Source: Bacillus sp. FJAT-50079 (GTDB lineage: Bacteria; Bacillota; Bacilli; Bacillales; Bacillaceae_C). Taken from it: 64,000 nt of DNA. The stretch is from NCBI RefSeq assembly GCF_018343515.1, contig NZ_JAGYPD010000001.1, positions 744,001-808,000 on the forward strand. Direction: 5' to 3'. Numbering within the stretch: position 1 is the stretch's first letter; every line of letters begins with the position of its first letter. The translations under genes were made by a program, and so were the position numbers. Shown piece by piece: positions 54,422 through 64,000 of the stretch. Under the pieces are notes generated by a model. That model was given only the letters and a program-made list of their open reading frames with translations. It was not told where the DNA came from and did not search any database.

Positions 54422-55137
54422 CACCATACATGTTCAAAAGCATAAATTAAGCTCACAATGATTGCAACGACGATAATTCCTGGAAGTAAGTTAGCGACCC
54501 TAATTTTCGTTAATCCTAATAAATTTAAACCAATCGCTAAAATCATTGCTCCGCCAGCAGCAGTCATTTCAACAATGAACATATCCATCACTTCTTGAGG
54601 AACGATCCGATCAATTTGGGTCGCAAATAGAGCGATAAGCCCTTGATATACTACTACCGGCACCGCTGAAAAAATAACACCGATTCCTAATGTTGATGTT
54701 AAAATAAGTGCTGTAAATCCATCAATGATCGCTTTTGTATAAAGCACTTGGTGATCACCACGAATTCCGCTATCGAGTGCGCCAATGACCGCCATTGCTC
54801 CTACTGCAAAAATGAGCGTTGCCGTCACAAACCCTTGGGCAATATTGCCTTTACTTGATGCTCCAACTCTAAGCTCGAGCCATTTTCCGGCTTCATTCAG
54901 TTTATCTTCCAATCCCAACCATTCACCTAAAACGGCACCAATTACAATGCTTAATATGACTATTAAAAAGTTTTCACTTTTTAAGCCCATTTGCAACCCT
55001 AAAATTATAACAATGAGTCCGATCCCCTGCATAACGGTTGCTTTTATTTTTTCCGGTATCCGATGCAAGTACCTGCCAATCATCGCTCCAGCGATAATAC
55101 ATATTCCATTTACAATTGTTCCTAATAATGCCATCAT
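54421..55137 (-). CDS. DUF554 membrane protein
   Basis: 238 residues with several hydrophobic segments of the DUF554 family (GIGLIVIILGLQMGL, GAVLGEWLGLEDKL, AVGAMAVIGALDSGI). Known in Bacillus next to spo0J; function unclear, possibly transport. AGGTGAA precedes the start. Confidence 0.88.
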   Translation of the reverse strand: MMALLGTIVNGICIIAGAMIGRYLHRIPEKIKATVMQGIGLIVIILGLQMGLKSENFLIVILSIVIGAVLGEWLGLEDKLNEAGKWLELRVGASSKGNIAQGFVTATLIFAVGAMAVIGALDSGIRGDHQVLYTKAIIDGFTALILTSTLGIGVIFSAVPVVVYQGLIALFATQIDRIVPQEVMDMFIVEMTAAGGAMILAIGLNLLGLTKIRVANLLPGIIVVAIIVSLIYAFEHVW

Positions 55138-55179
55138 TTCACCTGATTTTCAAAAAATAATAAACCACCCAAAGATGGC

Positions 55180-56028
55180 TTATTTAGATTGCCCAAGTAT
55201 GTCCAAAATTCGTTCTAGATCATCGTTTGACAAAAACTCAATTTCAATTTTGCCCTTTTTCTTCGCCTGTTTAATTGTTACCGTAGTTCCGAACTTTTCT
55301 CTTAAATGATTCTCTTGTTCTTGAATAAATACATTTTTCTCTTGTAGCGTTTTTTTTGTTTCACGTGGAACATCCTTGTTCATGTTTTGTACAAGCTTTT
55401 CCAATTGGCGAACATTTAATCCTTCTTTCACACATTGATCGGCAATAACAGTCATTTTATCTTTTTGTTTTAAACCTAGCAATGTACGTCCATGTCCCAT
55501 CGATAAGATTCCATCCGTAATATGTTGCTGAATTTGTTCTGGCAACGATAAAAGCCGAACATGATTTGCTATATGCGGGCGGCTTTTTCCTAATCTTTTC
55601 GCCAACTCTTCTTGTGTAATATGTAGACGGTCCATTAGCATTTCATACGCTTTTGCCTCTTCAATCGGTGTTAAATCTTCCCTTTGAAGATTTTCAAGAA
55701 CAGCAAGCTCCATCATTTGCTGATCATTTAATTCACGAACAACAGCTGGGATTGTACTCATTTTTGCTGCTTTCGATGCTCGATAGCGGCGCTCACCGAC
55801 GACGATTTCATACCCTTTTATATTTTTCCGGACAATAATTGGTTGAAGGACTCCATGCTGAATGATTGACTCTTTTAATTCCTCAATCGCTTCAGCCGCA
55901 AATACCTTTCTCGGTTGGTATGGATTCGGTTGAATGTCTTTTAATTCAATTTCACGAACAGCTTCATCTGTATGAATATCCATATTTGCAAATAAAGCGT
56001 TAATCCCTTTTCCGAGACCTTTAGCCAT
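55180..56028 (-). CDS. spo0J: Chromosome partitioning protein ParB (Spo0J)
   Basis: 282 residues, the known length. N-terminal ParB/CTPase domain (IELKDIQPNPYQPRKVF, ENLQREDLTPIEEA), HTH for parS (TQEELAKRLGKSRPHIANHV) and dimerisation C-terminus. CTP-dependent clamp loading at parS recruits condensin and acts with Soj. Contains its own parS (55357-55372). Start MAKGLGKGINALF matches B. subtilis. Confidence 0.97.
   Translation of the reverse strand: MAKGLGKGINALFANMDIHTDEAVREIELKDIQPNPYQPRKVFAAEAIEELKESIIQHGVLQPIIVRKNIKGYEIVVGERRYRASKAAKMSTIPAVVRELNDQQMMELAVLENLQREDLTPIEEAKAYEMLMDRLHITQEELAKRLGKSRPHIANHVRLLSLPEQIQQHITDGILSMGHGRTLLGLKQKDKMTVIADQCVKEGLNVRQLEKLVQNMNKDVPRETKKTLQEKNVFIQEQENHLREKFGTTVTIKQAKKKGKIEIEFLSNDDLERILDILGQSK
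55357..55372. promoter_or_regulatory. parS site inside spo0J
   Basis: TGTTTCACGTGGAACA, a perfect parS; in B. subtilis a parS lies in the same gene. Confidence 0.93.
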
Positions 56029-56782
56029 TTTCAGCCACTTCCTTTGCAAGTTCTAAATATACTTCCGCTCCTCTTGACTTCGGATCATAGACAATAATTG
56101 GTTGGCCGTGACTAGGTGCCTCACTTAGCCGGATATTACGAGGTATAATTGTTCGATATACTTTATTCTGGAAATATTTCTTTACTTCTTGGATGACCTG
56201 AATTCCAAGATTTGTTCTTGCATCAAGCATCGTCAATAAAACACCTTCAATCATCAAATGATGATTCAGATGCTTTTGTACGAGACGAACGGTATTTAAT
56301 AGCTGACTTAATCCCTCCAATGCGTAATACTCACATTGAACAGGAATAAGTACCGAGTCAGACGCCGTTAATGCATTAATCGTTAACAGCCCTAGCGATG
56401 GAGGACAGTCAATTATAATATAATCATATTGATCCTTAATTTCATCGACAGCTCGTTTCAATCGTACTTCCCTAGAAATCGTCGGAACAAGCTCAATTTC
56501 AGCCCCTGCAAGTTGAATCGTTGCCGGTGCCACATGTAAGTTTTCTACCGCCGTTTCTTTTATGATTTCTTTTATCTTTACATCATCGACGAGCACATCG
56601 TAAATACATTGATGAACCTCTCCCTTGTCAACTCCAGCGCCACTTGTTGCGTTTCCTTGTGGATCGGTATCAATGAGCAGCACTTTTTTCCCAATATATG
56701 CTAAGCAGGCCCCCAAATTAACAGAAGTTGTCGTTTTTCCGACTCCTCCTTTTTGGTTGGCTATGGAAATGATCTTTTCCAA
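56021..56782 (-). CDS. soj: Chromosome partitioning ATPase ParA (Soj)
   Basis: 253 residues, equal to the B. subtilis protein. Deviant Walker A QKGGVGKTTTSVNL, DIDPQGN-type motif (LIDTDPQGNATS), Walker B IIIDCPPSLG. Regulates DnaA and chromosome segregation. TTG start with AGGTGA 5 nt upstream. Overlaps spo0J by 8 bases. Confidence 0.97.
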   Translation of the reverse strand: MEKIISIANQKGGVGKTTTSVNLGACLAYIGKKVLLIDTDPQGNATSGAGVDKGEVHQCIYDVLVDDVKIKEIIKETAVENLHVAPATIQLAGAEIELVPTISREVRLKRAVDEIKDQYDYIIIDCPPSLGLLTINALTASDSVLIPVQCEYYALEGLSQLLNTVRLVQKHLNHHLMIEGVLLTMLDARTNLGIQVIQEVKKYFQNKVYRTIIPRNIRLSEAPSHGQPIIVYDPKSRGAEVYLELAKEVAENG

Positions 56783-56876
56783 CGATGTCACCTACCCTTT
56801 ACTCCTTCAAAATTACAATATTGTCTCTATTCTAGCAAACTATTATTAAAAATTACTCCCTTAATACAAAAAAATT

Positions 56877-56917
56877 AAAAAGATGAGCAGCTTATTAAAA
56901 AAGTTGCTCATCTTTTT
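56877..56917 (-). terminator. Terminator of noc
   Basis: AAAAAGATGAGCA and TGCTCATCTTTTT form a 13-bp stem with T run. Confidence 0.88.
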
Positions 56918-56930
56918 CTTCTCTACACGC

Positions 56931-57782
56931 TCATTTATTTTTAGGGATTTTGATTGTAATTTGATAAAACTCATCAAATTCCTCTTCTTCAGAGTCGAGT
57001 TTAATTCCGCTATCAGCAACCATCGAAAGTGATTGGCGAATTGTATTTACCGCAATCCGCATATCTTTACTTATTGCCTTACGCCGTTTCTTCGGTTTTG
57101 GTTCAGCAGCTGCGAGCATTTTGACTACTTGTTCCTCCGCCTGCTTTACATTTAAATTTTTTTCGATAATGAGCTCCATCAATTGGATTTGCTTTTCAGG
57201 AATTTTTAATGGAATCATTGCCCGTGCATGACGTTCTGTAATTTTTTTGTGTAATAACGCATCTTGCACTTCCTCAGGCAATTTTAATAAACGGAGCTTG
57301 TTGGCAACGGTTGATTGCCCTTTCCCCAATCTTTGTGCCAATGCCTCTTGTGTCAGATTATGAATTTCCAAGAGCTTTCCATATGCCATTGCTTCTTCAA
57401 TCGGCGTTAATTCTTCGCGCTGAAGGTTTTCAATTAATGCAACAGAGGCTGTTTCTGCATCGCTTAAATTTTTTATAATGGCAGGTACTTCTTCCCAACC
57501 GAGCAATTGGACAGCTCTAAAACGCCGCTCTCCCGCAATGATTTCAAATTGATCATCGCCTAGTTCGCGGATGACGATCGGTTGGATTATACCATGAGTA
57601 TGAATCGTTCTCGCTAATTCTTCAATTTTCGTTTCATCAAAAACCGTTCTTGGTTGGAAGCGATTGGGGACGATTGTAGATACGGGAATGTTTTTTACCT
57701 CATCACGTACTTCTGCCATTTCTTTTTCTAATGGCAATTCTTTTTCGCCCAAGCCAAATAAACGAGAGAAAGGATGTTTCAT
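56931..57782 (-). CDS. noc: Nucleoid occlusion protein Noc
   Basis: 283 residues, as in B. subtilis. Starts [15 protein letters not shown]; the amphipathic N-terminal segment targets the membrane. ParB-like domain ([19 protein letters not shown]) and HTH ([19 protein letters not shown]). It prevents division over the nucleoid by binding NBS sites and the membrane. A partial NBS-like CCCGGG lies at about 61241 in mnmE. Confidence 0.97.
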   Translation of the reverse strand: MKHPFSRLFGLGEKELPLEKEMAEVRDEVKNIPVSTIVPNRFQPRTVFDETKIEELARTIHTHGIIQPIVIRELGDDQFEIIAGERRFRAVQLLGWEEVPAIIKNLSDAETASVALIENLQREELTPIEEAMAYGKLLEIHNLTQEALAQRLGKGQSTVANKLRLLKLPEEVQDALLHKKITERHARAMIPLKIPEKQIQLMELIIEKNLNVKQAEEQVVKMLAAAEPKPKKRRKAISKDMRIAVNTIRQSLSMVADSGIKLDSEEEEFDEFYQITIKIPKNK

Positions 57783-57882
57783 CCTTCTACACCACCTTAA
57801 ATAGAAACTCCCTTTATATACACCATTCTATTTTCTTTATCAATATCCTGCAACAAGTTCCTTCTTTAATAAGAATCCTCAT

Positions 57883-58605
57883 TCATTCGAGCGGCATTTT
57901 ATTCGGTGTACCGGGCTTTCTTGGATATTTTTTCGGCGTTTTCTTCACCTTGTTCACAATGATGATATTTCGTTCACTTTCTTCAATCGGCAATGTAAAA
58001 GAATGAATCGTAGAAAGCTCACCGCCAAGCTGGTGAATGGCCCGCTTCGCTACTTTCAACTCTTCCTCTGCATTCGCTGCCTTCATCGCGATAAATTGCC
58101 CGCCTTCCTTCACTAAAGGAAGACATAATTCGCTTAATACAGACATTCTTGCTACTGCTCTTGCGGTAACAATATCATACTGTTCACGAAAATCTTGTTT
58201 TTGTGCAAATGTTTCAGCACGATCATGATAAAAATGAGTCTTTTCTAATTGAAGTTCCTTCGCCACATGCTCTAAAAAGCCAATTCGCTTTTGTAATGAA
58301 TCGACGATCGTCACGTCAAGTTCGGGGAAGCATATTTTTAAAGGCAAGCTAGGAAAGCCAGCGCCCGCTCCGACATCACATAATGTAAGTGGCTGATGAA
58401 AATCGTAATAAAAAGCAGCGCTAACCGAATCAAAGAAGTGCTTCAAATACACTTCAGATTTTTCAGTGATCGCTGTTAAATTCATTTTTTCATTCCATTC
58501 TACGAGCAGCTCAAAATAACGTTCAAATTGAGCAAGCTGGTGGGAATCAAGCTTGATTCCCCTTTCTTCCAGCATTTGAATAAATTGATCCATCGTCATT
58601 GTCAT
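57883..58605 (-). CDS. rsmG: 16S rRNA m7G527 methyltransferase RsmG
   Basis: 240 residues. SAM-binding motif [19 protein letters not shown] and [20 protein letters not shown] at the C-terminus. Methylates G527 in the decoding centre; loss gives low-level streptomycin resistance. Start has several close ATGs; the longest is given. Confidence 0.96.
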   Translation of the reverse strand: MTMTMDQFIQMLEERGIKLDSHQLAQFERYFELLVEWNEKMNLTAITEKSEVYLKHFFDSVSAAFYYDFHQPLTLCDVGAGAGFPSLPLKICFPELDVTIVDSLQKRIGFLEHVAKELQLEKTHFYHDRAETFAQKQDFREQYDIVTARAVARMSVLSELCLPLVKEGGQFIAMKAANAEEELKVAKRAIHQLGGELSTIHSFTLPIEESERNIIIVNKVKKTPKKYPRKPGTPNKMPLE

Positions 58606-58615
58606 TCATTCCTTA

Positions 58616-60511
58616 TCAATCTTCTCCAGAAACCCGTGCAATTTTTCCTTGTTCAATATACACTAGCAAAATGGAAATATCGGCAGGATTTACACCTGCA
58701 ATTCGGGAAGCCTGGGCAATGGATAGCGGGCGAACCTTATCAAGCTTTTGACGAGCTTCGGTCGCAATTCCATTGATCGCGTGATAATCGATATTATCGG
58801 GGATTTTTTTATCCTCTAGCTTTTTCAAGCGCTCAACTTGTTGAAGTGACTTCACAATATAGCCTTCATACTTAATTTGGATCTCGACTTGCTCGATAAC
58901 ATCAGCAGGCAATTGTTGCTCGGCCGGAACTAGCTCATGAATATGCGCATATTTCATTTCTGTTCTCTTTAATAAATCAGACGCATGAATTCCATCTTTC
59001 AATTCACTTCCGCCTGCATTGCGAATAACTTCCTGCGTTTTTTCATTTGGCTTCAAGATCGTATGGCGCAAACGATCAATTTCTGCCTCAATCATCGCCT
59101 TTTTCGCTACATACTTCTCGTATCTCTCTTCAGAGATAAGTCCAATTTTATGCCCGAGTTCCGTCAACCGCAAATCTGCATTATCATGACGAAGCAATAG
59201 GCGATATTCTGCTCTTGACGTAAGCAAGCGATATGGCTCGTTCGTTCCTTTTGTAACAAGATCATCAATTAAGACTCCGATGTACCCATCAGAGCGGCTT
59301 AAAATGACCTCTTCTTTGTCAAATACATTTCTTGCTGCATTGATTCCAGCCATTAAGCCCTGAGCAGCTGCCTCCTCATATCCAGATGTCCCATTAATTT
59401 GGCCAGCTGTATATAAGTTTTTAATTTTTTTCGTTTCAAGTGTTGGCCATAGCTGAGTAGGTACAATCGCATCATACTCAATCGCGTAACCAGGACGCAT
59501 CATTCGCGCATTTTCTAGGCCAGGAACGGTCTCGATTAATTGCTGCTGAATTTCTTCCGGCATACTCGTTGAAAGGCCTTGAACATATACTTCATTTGTA
59601 TTTCTTCCTTCTGGCTCAAGGAAAATTTGATGGCGCTGCTTGTCATGGAATTTCACGACCTTATCCTCAATTGAAGGACAATAACGTGCCCCCATTCCTT
59701 TAATCGTCCCTGAAAACATCGGTGAACGATGGAGATTTTCATCGATCAATTGATGTGTACGTAAGTTCGTATAGGTGAGCCAGCATGGAAGCTGGTCTGT
59801 AATGAATTTCGTTGTTTCATAACTAAATGAGCGTGGCTCTTCATCACCAGGTTGAATTTCAGTTTTACTATAATCAATCGTATTGCTATTGATTCTTGGT
59901 GGCGTTCCTGTTTTAAATCGCTCCAATTGGAATCCAAGTTTTTCAAGATGCTCAGAAAGTTTGATTGATGGCTGTTGATTGTTTGGACCGCTTGAATATT
60001 TCAATTCCCCAAGAATAATCTCGCCACGCAAAAATGTTCCAGTCGTAATGATGACCGTTTTCGCACGGTACACCGCTCCCGTCATCGTCACAACACCTTT
60101 ACACACGTCATCTTCTACAATTAACTCATCAACCATTCCTTGGTGCAATGTTAAATTCGGTTCATTTTCAAGTGTTCTTTTCATTTCATGCTGATATTCA
60201 AACTTATCCGCTTGTGCACGTAATGCTTGAACGGCTGGACCTTTTCCAGTATTAAGCATGCGGATTTGTATCATCGTTTTATCGAGATTTTTAGCCATTT
60301 GGCCGCCAAGCGCGTCAATTTCACGGACAACGACCCCTTTAGCCGGTCCCCCGATCGACGGGTTACATGGCATAAAGGCAACCATATCAAGGTTCATCGA
60401 AATCATTAATGTTTCGGCACCCATTCTAGCAGCCGCCAGACCTGCTTCACATCCGGCATGACCTGCCCCAATAACAACGACATCAAATTGTCCTGCCTCA
60501 TATCGTTGCAT
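58616..60511 (-). CDS. mnmG: tRNA uridine 5-carboxymethylaminomethyl modification enzyme MnmG (GidA)
   Basis: 631 residues. FAD-binding [30 protein letters not shown] and further GidA motifs. With MnmE it modifies U34 of tRNAs. Preceded by AGGAGG. Adjacent rsmG downstream, mnmE upstream, the normal order near oriC. Confidence 0.98.
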   Translation of the reverse strand: MQRYEAGQFDVVVIGAGHAGCEAGLAAARMGAETLMISMNLDMVAFMPCNPSIGGPAKGVVVREIDALGGQMAKNLDKTMIQIRMLNTGKGPAVQALRAQADKFEYQHEMKRTLENEPNLTLHQGMVDELIVEDDVCKGVVTMTGAVYRAKTVIITTGTFLRGEIILGELKYSSGPNNQQPSIKLSEHLEKLGFQLERFKTGTPPRINSNTIDYSKTEIQPGDEEPRSFSYETTKFITDQLPCWLTYTNLRTHQLIDENLHRSPMFSGTIKGMGARYCPSIEDKVVKFHDKQRHQIFLEPEGRNTNEVYVQGLSTSMPEEIQQQLIETVPGLENARMMRPGYAIEYDAIVPTQLWPTLETKKIKNLYTAGQINGTSGYEEAAAQGLMAGINAARNVFDKEEVILSRSDGYIGVLIDDLVTKGTNEPYRLLTSRAEYRLLLRHDNADLRLTELGHKIGLISEERYEKYVAKKAMIEAEIDRLRHTILKPNEKTQEVIRNAGGSELKDGIHASDLLKRTEMKYAHIHELVPAEQQLPADVIEQVEIQIKYEGYIVKSLQQVERLKKLEDKKIPDNIDYHAINGIATEARQKLDKVRPLSIAQASRIAGVNPADISILLVYIEQGKIARVSGED

Positions 60512-60623
60512 AATCGTTCCTCCTTTTTTATTTTGTTCTGTTATCGAATACGTTGATTTCCGCTTCAGACCGCTCCTATCAACTATATCTTTAAAAGAGC
60601 CCTTTTATTTAAAAATCGCTCAT

Positions 60624-62009
60624 TTATTTTCCTAGGCAAAACTGTGAGAAAAGCTGATCAATTAGGCTTTCTTGTACAGCGTCGCCAATAATTTCTCCAA
60701 GTAATTCCCATGTGCGGGTTAGGTCGATTTGAATGATATCAATTGGTGTGCCTAAATCGATCCCAGTTAGCACGTCTTCAATTGCTTGTAATGCTTCGTT
60801 TAAAAGTGCGATATGGCGGTTATTTGAAACATAGGTCATATCAGCCGCTTCAATCTGACCTTCAAAAAACATACTAGAGATTGACTGCTCGAGTTCGTCA
60901 ATTCCTTTTTCTTCTACTAATGAAGTCGTAACGATTTGGTGATTTTCCGCAATGGCACGCAATTCATCCATGTCGATTTTTTGCGGTAAATCCGTCTTAT
61001 TCGCAATAACGATGACGTTCATGCCTTGAACTGCTTCAAAAAGCTGCTTGTCCTCTTTTGTAAAATCATCGGCAGAATTGACGACAAGTAAAATCAAATC
61101 GGCTTCTTTTAATACTTGCCTCGATCGTTCAACACCAATTCTTTCAACGATGTCTTCCGTCTCCCTAATTCCTGCTGTATCAACTAATTTAAGTGGAACC
61201 CCACGAACGTTTACATATTCTTCAATGACATCTCTTGTTGTCCCGGGAATATCTGTAACAATCGCCTTGTTTTCTTGAACAAGACTATTAAGCAAAGATG
61301 ATTTTCCGACATTTGGACGACCAATAATCACCGTTGAAAGACCATCCCGCAAAATTTTCCCTTGCTGTGAAGTTTGTAACAACGCTTGTAACTCGCTCTT
61401 TATATGTGTCGCCTTTTCAATAAGAATCCGATGCGTCATTTCTTCTACGTCATCATATTCAGGATAATCAATATTTACTTCGACATGTGCGACCGTTTCG
61501 ATAATATCTTGCCTTAACGATTGAATTAATTTGGATAAGCGCCCTTCCATTTGATTAAGCGCTACATTCATCGCTCGATCTGTCTTCGCACGAATTAAAT
61601 CCATCACTGCTTCAGCTTGGGATAGGTCGATCCTCCCGTTTAAAAATGCTCGCTTCGTAAATTCACCTGGCTCAGCTAGCTGGGCACCTGCTTGTAAAGC
61701 AAGCTGAAGCACGCGGTTGACCGATACGATACCACCGTGACAATTAATTTCGACAACATCTTCTCTTGTAAAGGTCCGCGGAGCCTTCATAACGCTGACC
61801 ATTACTTCTTCAGCCGTCTCATTTGATTTTAGATCAATAATTGTTCCATAATGAATCGTATGTGATCCTACTTCCGCAAGTTTCTGTCCATTCGCCGCAC
61901 GGAAAATCTGATCGGCGATCTGAATTGCTTCTTCCCCACTTAAACGAACAATTGCGATTGCTCCCTCACCCATCGGTGTAGAGATCGCAGCAATCGTTGC
62001 AAATTCCAT
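60624..62009 (-). CDS. mnmE: tRNA modification GTPase MnmE (TrmE)
   Basis: About 461 residues. Tetrahydrofolate-binding N-domain ([20 protein letters not shown]), G domain ([27 protein letters not shown]) and the C-terminal FCLGK with the catalytic Cys. Partner of MnmG. Start giving [11 protein letters not shown] follows AAGGTGAGGTG; two ATGs in a row make the exact start uncertain by one codon. Confidence 0.97.
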   Translation of the reverse strand: MEFATIAAISTPMGEGAIAIVRLSGEEAIQIADQIFRAANGQKLAEVGSHTIHYGTIIDLKSNETAEEVMVSVMKAPRTFTREDVVEINCHGGIVSVNRVLQLALQAGAQLAEPGEFTKRAFLNGRIDLSQAEAVMDLIRAKTDRAMNVALNQMEGRLSKLIQSLRQDIIETVAHVEVNIDYPEYDDVEEMTHRILIEKATHIKSELQALLQTSQQGKILRDGLSTVIIGRPNVGKSSLLNSLVQENKAIVTDIPGTTRDVIEEYVNVRGVPLKLVDTAGIRETEDIVERIGVERSRQVLKEADLILLVVNSADDFTKEDKQLFEAVQGMNVIVIANKTDLPQKIDMDELRAIAENHQIVTTSLVEEKGIDELEQSISSMFFEGQIEAADMTYVSNNRHIALLNEALQAIEDVLTGIDLGTPIDIIQIDLTRTWELLGEIIGDAVQESLIDQLFSQFCLGK

Positions 62010-62072
62010 CATTATCACCTCACCTTACTAAAAGATTACATTTTATATGAAATGAAATAGCCATAGAAAAAC

Positions 62073-62197
62073 TTATCCACAATATAATAGAATACCAAAA
62101 TTTCCACTTAATCGAAAGTGGAGATTATTTCATGTGCGAATTATCCACAAACGCAAAAACCCGTACTCTTCATTTTAACTTATCCACATGTGAATAA
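62073..62197. promoter_or_regulatory. DnaA-box cluster upstream of mnmE
   Basis: TTATCCACA at 62073-62081, 62141-62149 and 62180-62188, and TGTGAATAA (inverted TTATTCACA) at 62189-62197, the last two abutting head to head. This region is close to oriC in Bacillaceae. Confidence 0.8.
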
Positions 62198-62219
62198 CAA
62201 TAAGCGCTTAGATGAAATT

Positions 62220-62259
62220 AAAAAAAGCTCGATGAGAAATGTAACTTTCTCATCAAGCT
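62220..62259 (-). terminator. Terminator of the LtaS-family gene
   Basis: On the minus strand AGCTTGATGAGAAA pairs with TTTCTCATCGAGCT, followed by a T run. Confidence 0.88.
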
Positions 62260-62294
62260 ATCGATTCATAACTAATAAATAACTACGATCACTA

Positions 62295-64000
62295 TTATTC
62301 TTCTACATCGGTGAACCTGAGCAAATCACCATAAATGACTTTATCTGAATAGGTTAATTCTTGCTGAACGTGTCGAATATATGGCGTACATTTATTTCTC
62401 TTTACTTTTTCTCCCGTTTTTCCACTTAAGCACGCACCTTCCGTATAGACATACTCCTTCGTTGCAAAACTTCCATCCCGAAAAATAACATAATCTTGGT
62501 GATCATCTAACATTAAGCTAGAGCCAAATTCAATTGTTTTTTGTTCTTTTTTAATTCCAAGCAAATCTAATATCGTTGCGCGTAAATCAATTTGTCCGCC
62601 AACTGTATCAATTACTTGGCCTTCAATACCTGGAATATGAATGATAAGCGGGACTTTTTGCAGAGAAATATGTTCTGCCGGTGTTATTTCCTTTTCTAAC
62701 GCTAGCCCAAGTGCATCATAATAATTTCGCGATAGTCCATAATGATCACCGACTAATACGAATATCGAATTTTTATATAAATCGGTATTAGCAATTTGTT
62801 CAAAAAATGTTTTAATCGCTTCATCTTCATAGCGGACCGTTGTAAAATAGCGATTCACTACACCTTGATCTGTATTCGCTTCAGCGATGAATTGATCTTC
62901 AGGTTCAAGTAAAAAAGGAAAATGATTCGTTAACAATAGTAATTTAGCGTAAAAAGGCTGTGAAAGTGATTGTAAATATGGAATGGTTTGCTGTAAAAAC
63001 GGAATATCCTTCAATCCATAATTAATTGAATTTTGCTCGTCTACATCATAATATTCCTTCGAGAAAAAATGATCATATCCTAGTGCATCATAAATCACCG
63101 AGCGGTTCCAAAACTGGGCATCATTCCCATGAAACGACGCAGAAACATAATTTTGTTCTTTCAAAATATGAGGCAAGGAATAAAACGTATTTTGTGGTTT
63201 TCTTACAAATACAGATCCTCCAGATAGCGGAAATAAACCATTATCAATAATAAATTCCGCGTCAGATGTTTTTCCTTGGGCTGTCTGATGATAGAAATTA
63301 GGAAAATACAAGCTTTCCTTCTTTAACTCATTTAAAAATGGAGTGACCTCTTGACCCTCTATGTAATAGTCGATAACAAAATTTTGAGTGGACTCTAAAA
63401 AAATGAGCACTACGTTTTTATTTTTTGCTACGCCATGCCATTCCGATTCCGTTTGATTTTTTCCTTTCGTATATGCTTGAATTTCCATAATTTCTGTTTC
63501 GTCGGCAAGGGCATTTGTTACAAACGTTTGCGAATATAGTAGCGCATCATATACATGATAATAATAAAGTCCTAGTGATTTCACGATTAATTCTTTATCG
63601 TAAGATTGTTTCCAAAATGACGGATTAATTAAAATACTTACGATAACCGGAATAACGATAATGAGAGGAACAAACGTTGACACGAATGCTCTGCTCGGAG
63701 TAAATTTTGGCAACCAGCCTTTTTTGGTGATGAACATGAAAATAAAAATATCGACAAATAAAAATAAATCGGTCAGCTTCATTAATTCCACCGTACTTTG
63801 GCTAAGACCACCAACATTTTGAAATTGTAGTAAAACCGGAACGGTTATAAAATCAATATAAAATCGGTAATATAGCATATTTCCGAACAGTACTAAGGTT
63901 AACAAAAAATAAATCGTTAAAAGAACTTTGCTTTGGATTTGTTTCCGGAAAACAAAAGTAATCCCAAGCAAAAAGGCGATTGATCCTAAAGATGTTAACG
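62295..64000 (-). CDS. LtaS-family lipoteichoic acid synthase-like protein (3' portion)
   Basis: The visible 568 codons lack a start: the frame stays open to the window edge through a hydrophobic stretch (SLGSIAFLLGITFVFRKQ), so the gene continues beyond 64000. Several membrane helices precede an alkaline-phosphatase-superfamily domain. The likely catalytic threonine is in HQTAQGKTSDAEFIIDNG, as in LtaS; ASFHGNDAQFWNRSV and LVGDHYGLS carry other ligands. It polymerises glycerol phosphate on the outer membrane face. B. subtilis has four such paralogues; which one this is cannot be decided. Confidence 0.9.
   Translation of the reverse strand, partial: LTSLGSIAFLLGITFVFRKQIQSKVLLTIYFLLTLVLFGNMLYYRFYIDFITVPVLLQFQNVGGLSQSTVELMKLTDLFLFVDIFIFMFITKKGWLPKFTPSRAFVSTFVPLIIVIPVIVSILINPSFWKQSYDKELIVKSLGLYYYHVYDALLYSQTFVTNALADETEIMEIQAYTKGKNQTESEWHGVAKNKNVVLIFLESTQNFVIDYYIEGQEVTPFLNELKKESLYFPNFYHQTAQGKTSDAEFIIDNGLFPLSGGSVFVRKPQNTFYSLPHILKEQNYVSASFHGNDAQFWNRSVIYDALGYDHFFSKEYYDVDEQNSINYGLKDIPFLQQTIPYLQSLSQPFYAKLLLLTNHFPFLLEPEDQFIAEANTDQGVVNRYFTTVRYEDEAIKTFFEQIANTDLYKNSIFVLVGDHYGLSRNYYDALGLALEKEITPAEHISLQKVPLIIHIPGIEGQVIDTVGGQIDLRATILDLLGIKKEQKTIEFGSSLMLDDHQDYVIFRDGSFATKEYVYTEGACLSGKTGEKVKRNKCTPYIRHVQQELTYSDKVIYGDLLRFTDVEE

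Noticed and set aside
61239-61253. CCCGGG-centred sequence in mnmE, possible Noc-binding site
   Set aside because: It matches only the core of ATTTCCCGGGAAAT; the flanks differ, so it is too weak to call.
1-64000. CRISPR array, rRNA or tRNA genes
   Set aside because: No regularly spaced repeat-spacer pattern and no rRNA or cloverleaf-like sequence was seen by reading both strands.

Overview
The window is a piece of the chromosome next to the replication origin of a low-GC, spore-forming Bacillaceae bacterium. The evidence is the gene set mnmE-mnmG-rsmG-noc-soj-spo0J, the forespore gene yyaC, ychF-rpsF-ssb-rpsR, gdpP-rplI-dnaC and walRKHIJ-htrC-rlmH, three perfect parS sites and two DnaA-box clusters. 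The species cannot be named from this sequence. Nearly everything is on the minus strand, so transcription runs from high to low coordinates.

Layout. 1-5649: a beta-glucoside locus (PTS permease cut by the window edge, LicT-type antiterminator, 6-phospho-beta-glucosidase, and a large PTS-domain regulator whose usual phosphorylation sites look lost), with two RAT/terminator switches. 5960-23317: a 17.4-kb mobile element in the last codons of rlmH, with the hallmarks of a staphylococcal cassette chromosome (SCC). It has direct repeats of the rlmH 3' end, inward-facing terminal repeats, one large serine recombinase, a primase-helicase, a DUF1643 gene and a broken DUF960 gene. Its cargo looks defensive: a BamHI-family restriction-modification pair, an AIPR-family protein with a nuclease-like N-terminus, a KAP-family membrane ATPase, and several unrecognised genes. 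23315-32803: rlmH, a CxxH/CxxC mini-protein, htrC, the walRKHIJ cell-wall operon and an M23 peptidase. 33124-39481: a molybdate-type uptake locus with its divergent regulator, dispersed non-coding repeats, an M20 amidohydrolase with a YfcC-type carrier, and a small lipoprotein. 39815-49338: dnaC, rplI, gdpP, yybS, a two-component/membrane-protein insertion bounded by copies of the rpsR end, then rpsR-ssb-rpsF. 49482-64000: DUF378, thiolase, ychF, DUF951, mscS, yyaC, DUF554, spo0J-soj, noc, rsmG, mnmG, mnmE and an LtaS-family gene cut by the right edge.

How it works together. The element's recombinase and primase-helicase fit excision and copying of the cassette. The restriction, AIPR and KAP genes make it a mobile defence island. 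The methyltransferase carries its own HTH domain, and the R-M intergenic region holds two near-identical 17-bp repeats around the nuclease promoter, which suggests a built-in controller. The terminal repeats resemble those of SCCmec as I remember them, so the whole may be an SCC family member outside Staphylococcus with an unusual cargo.
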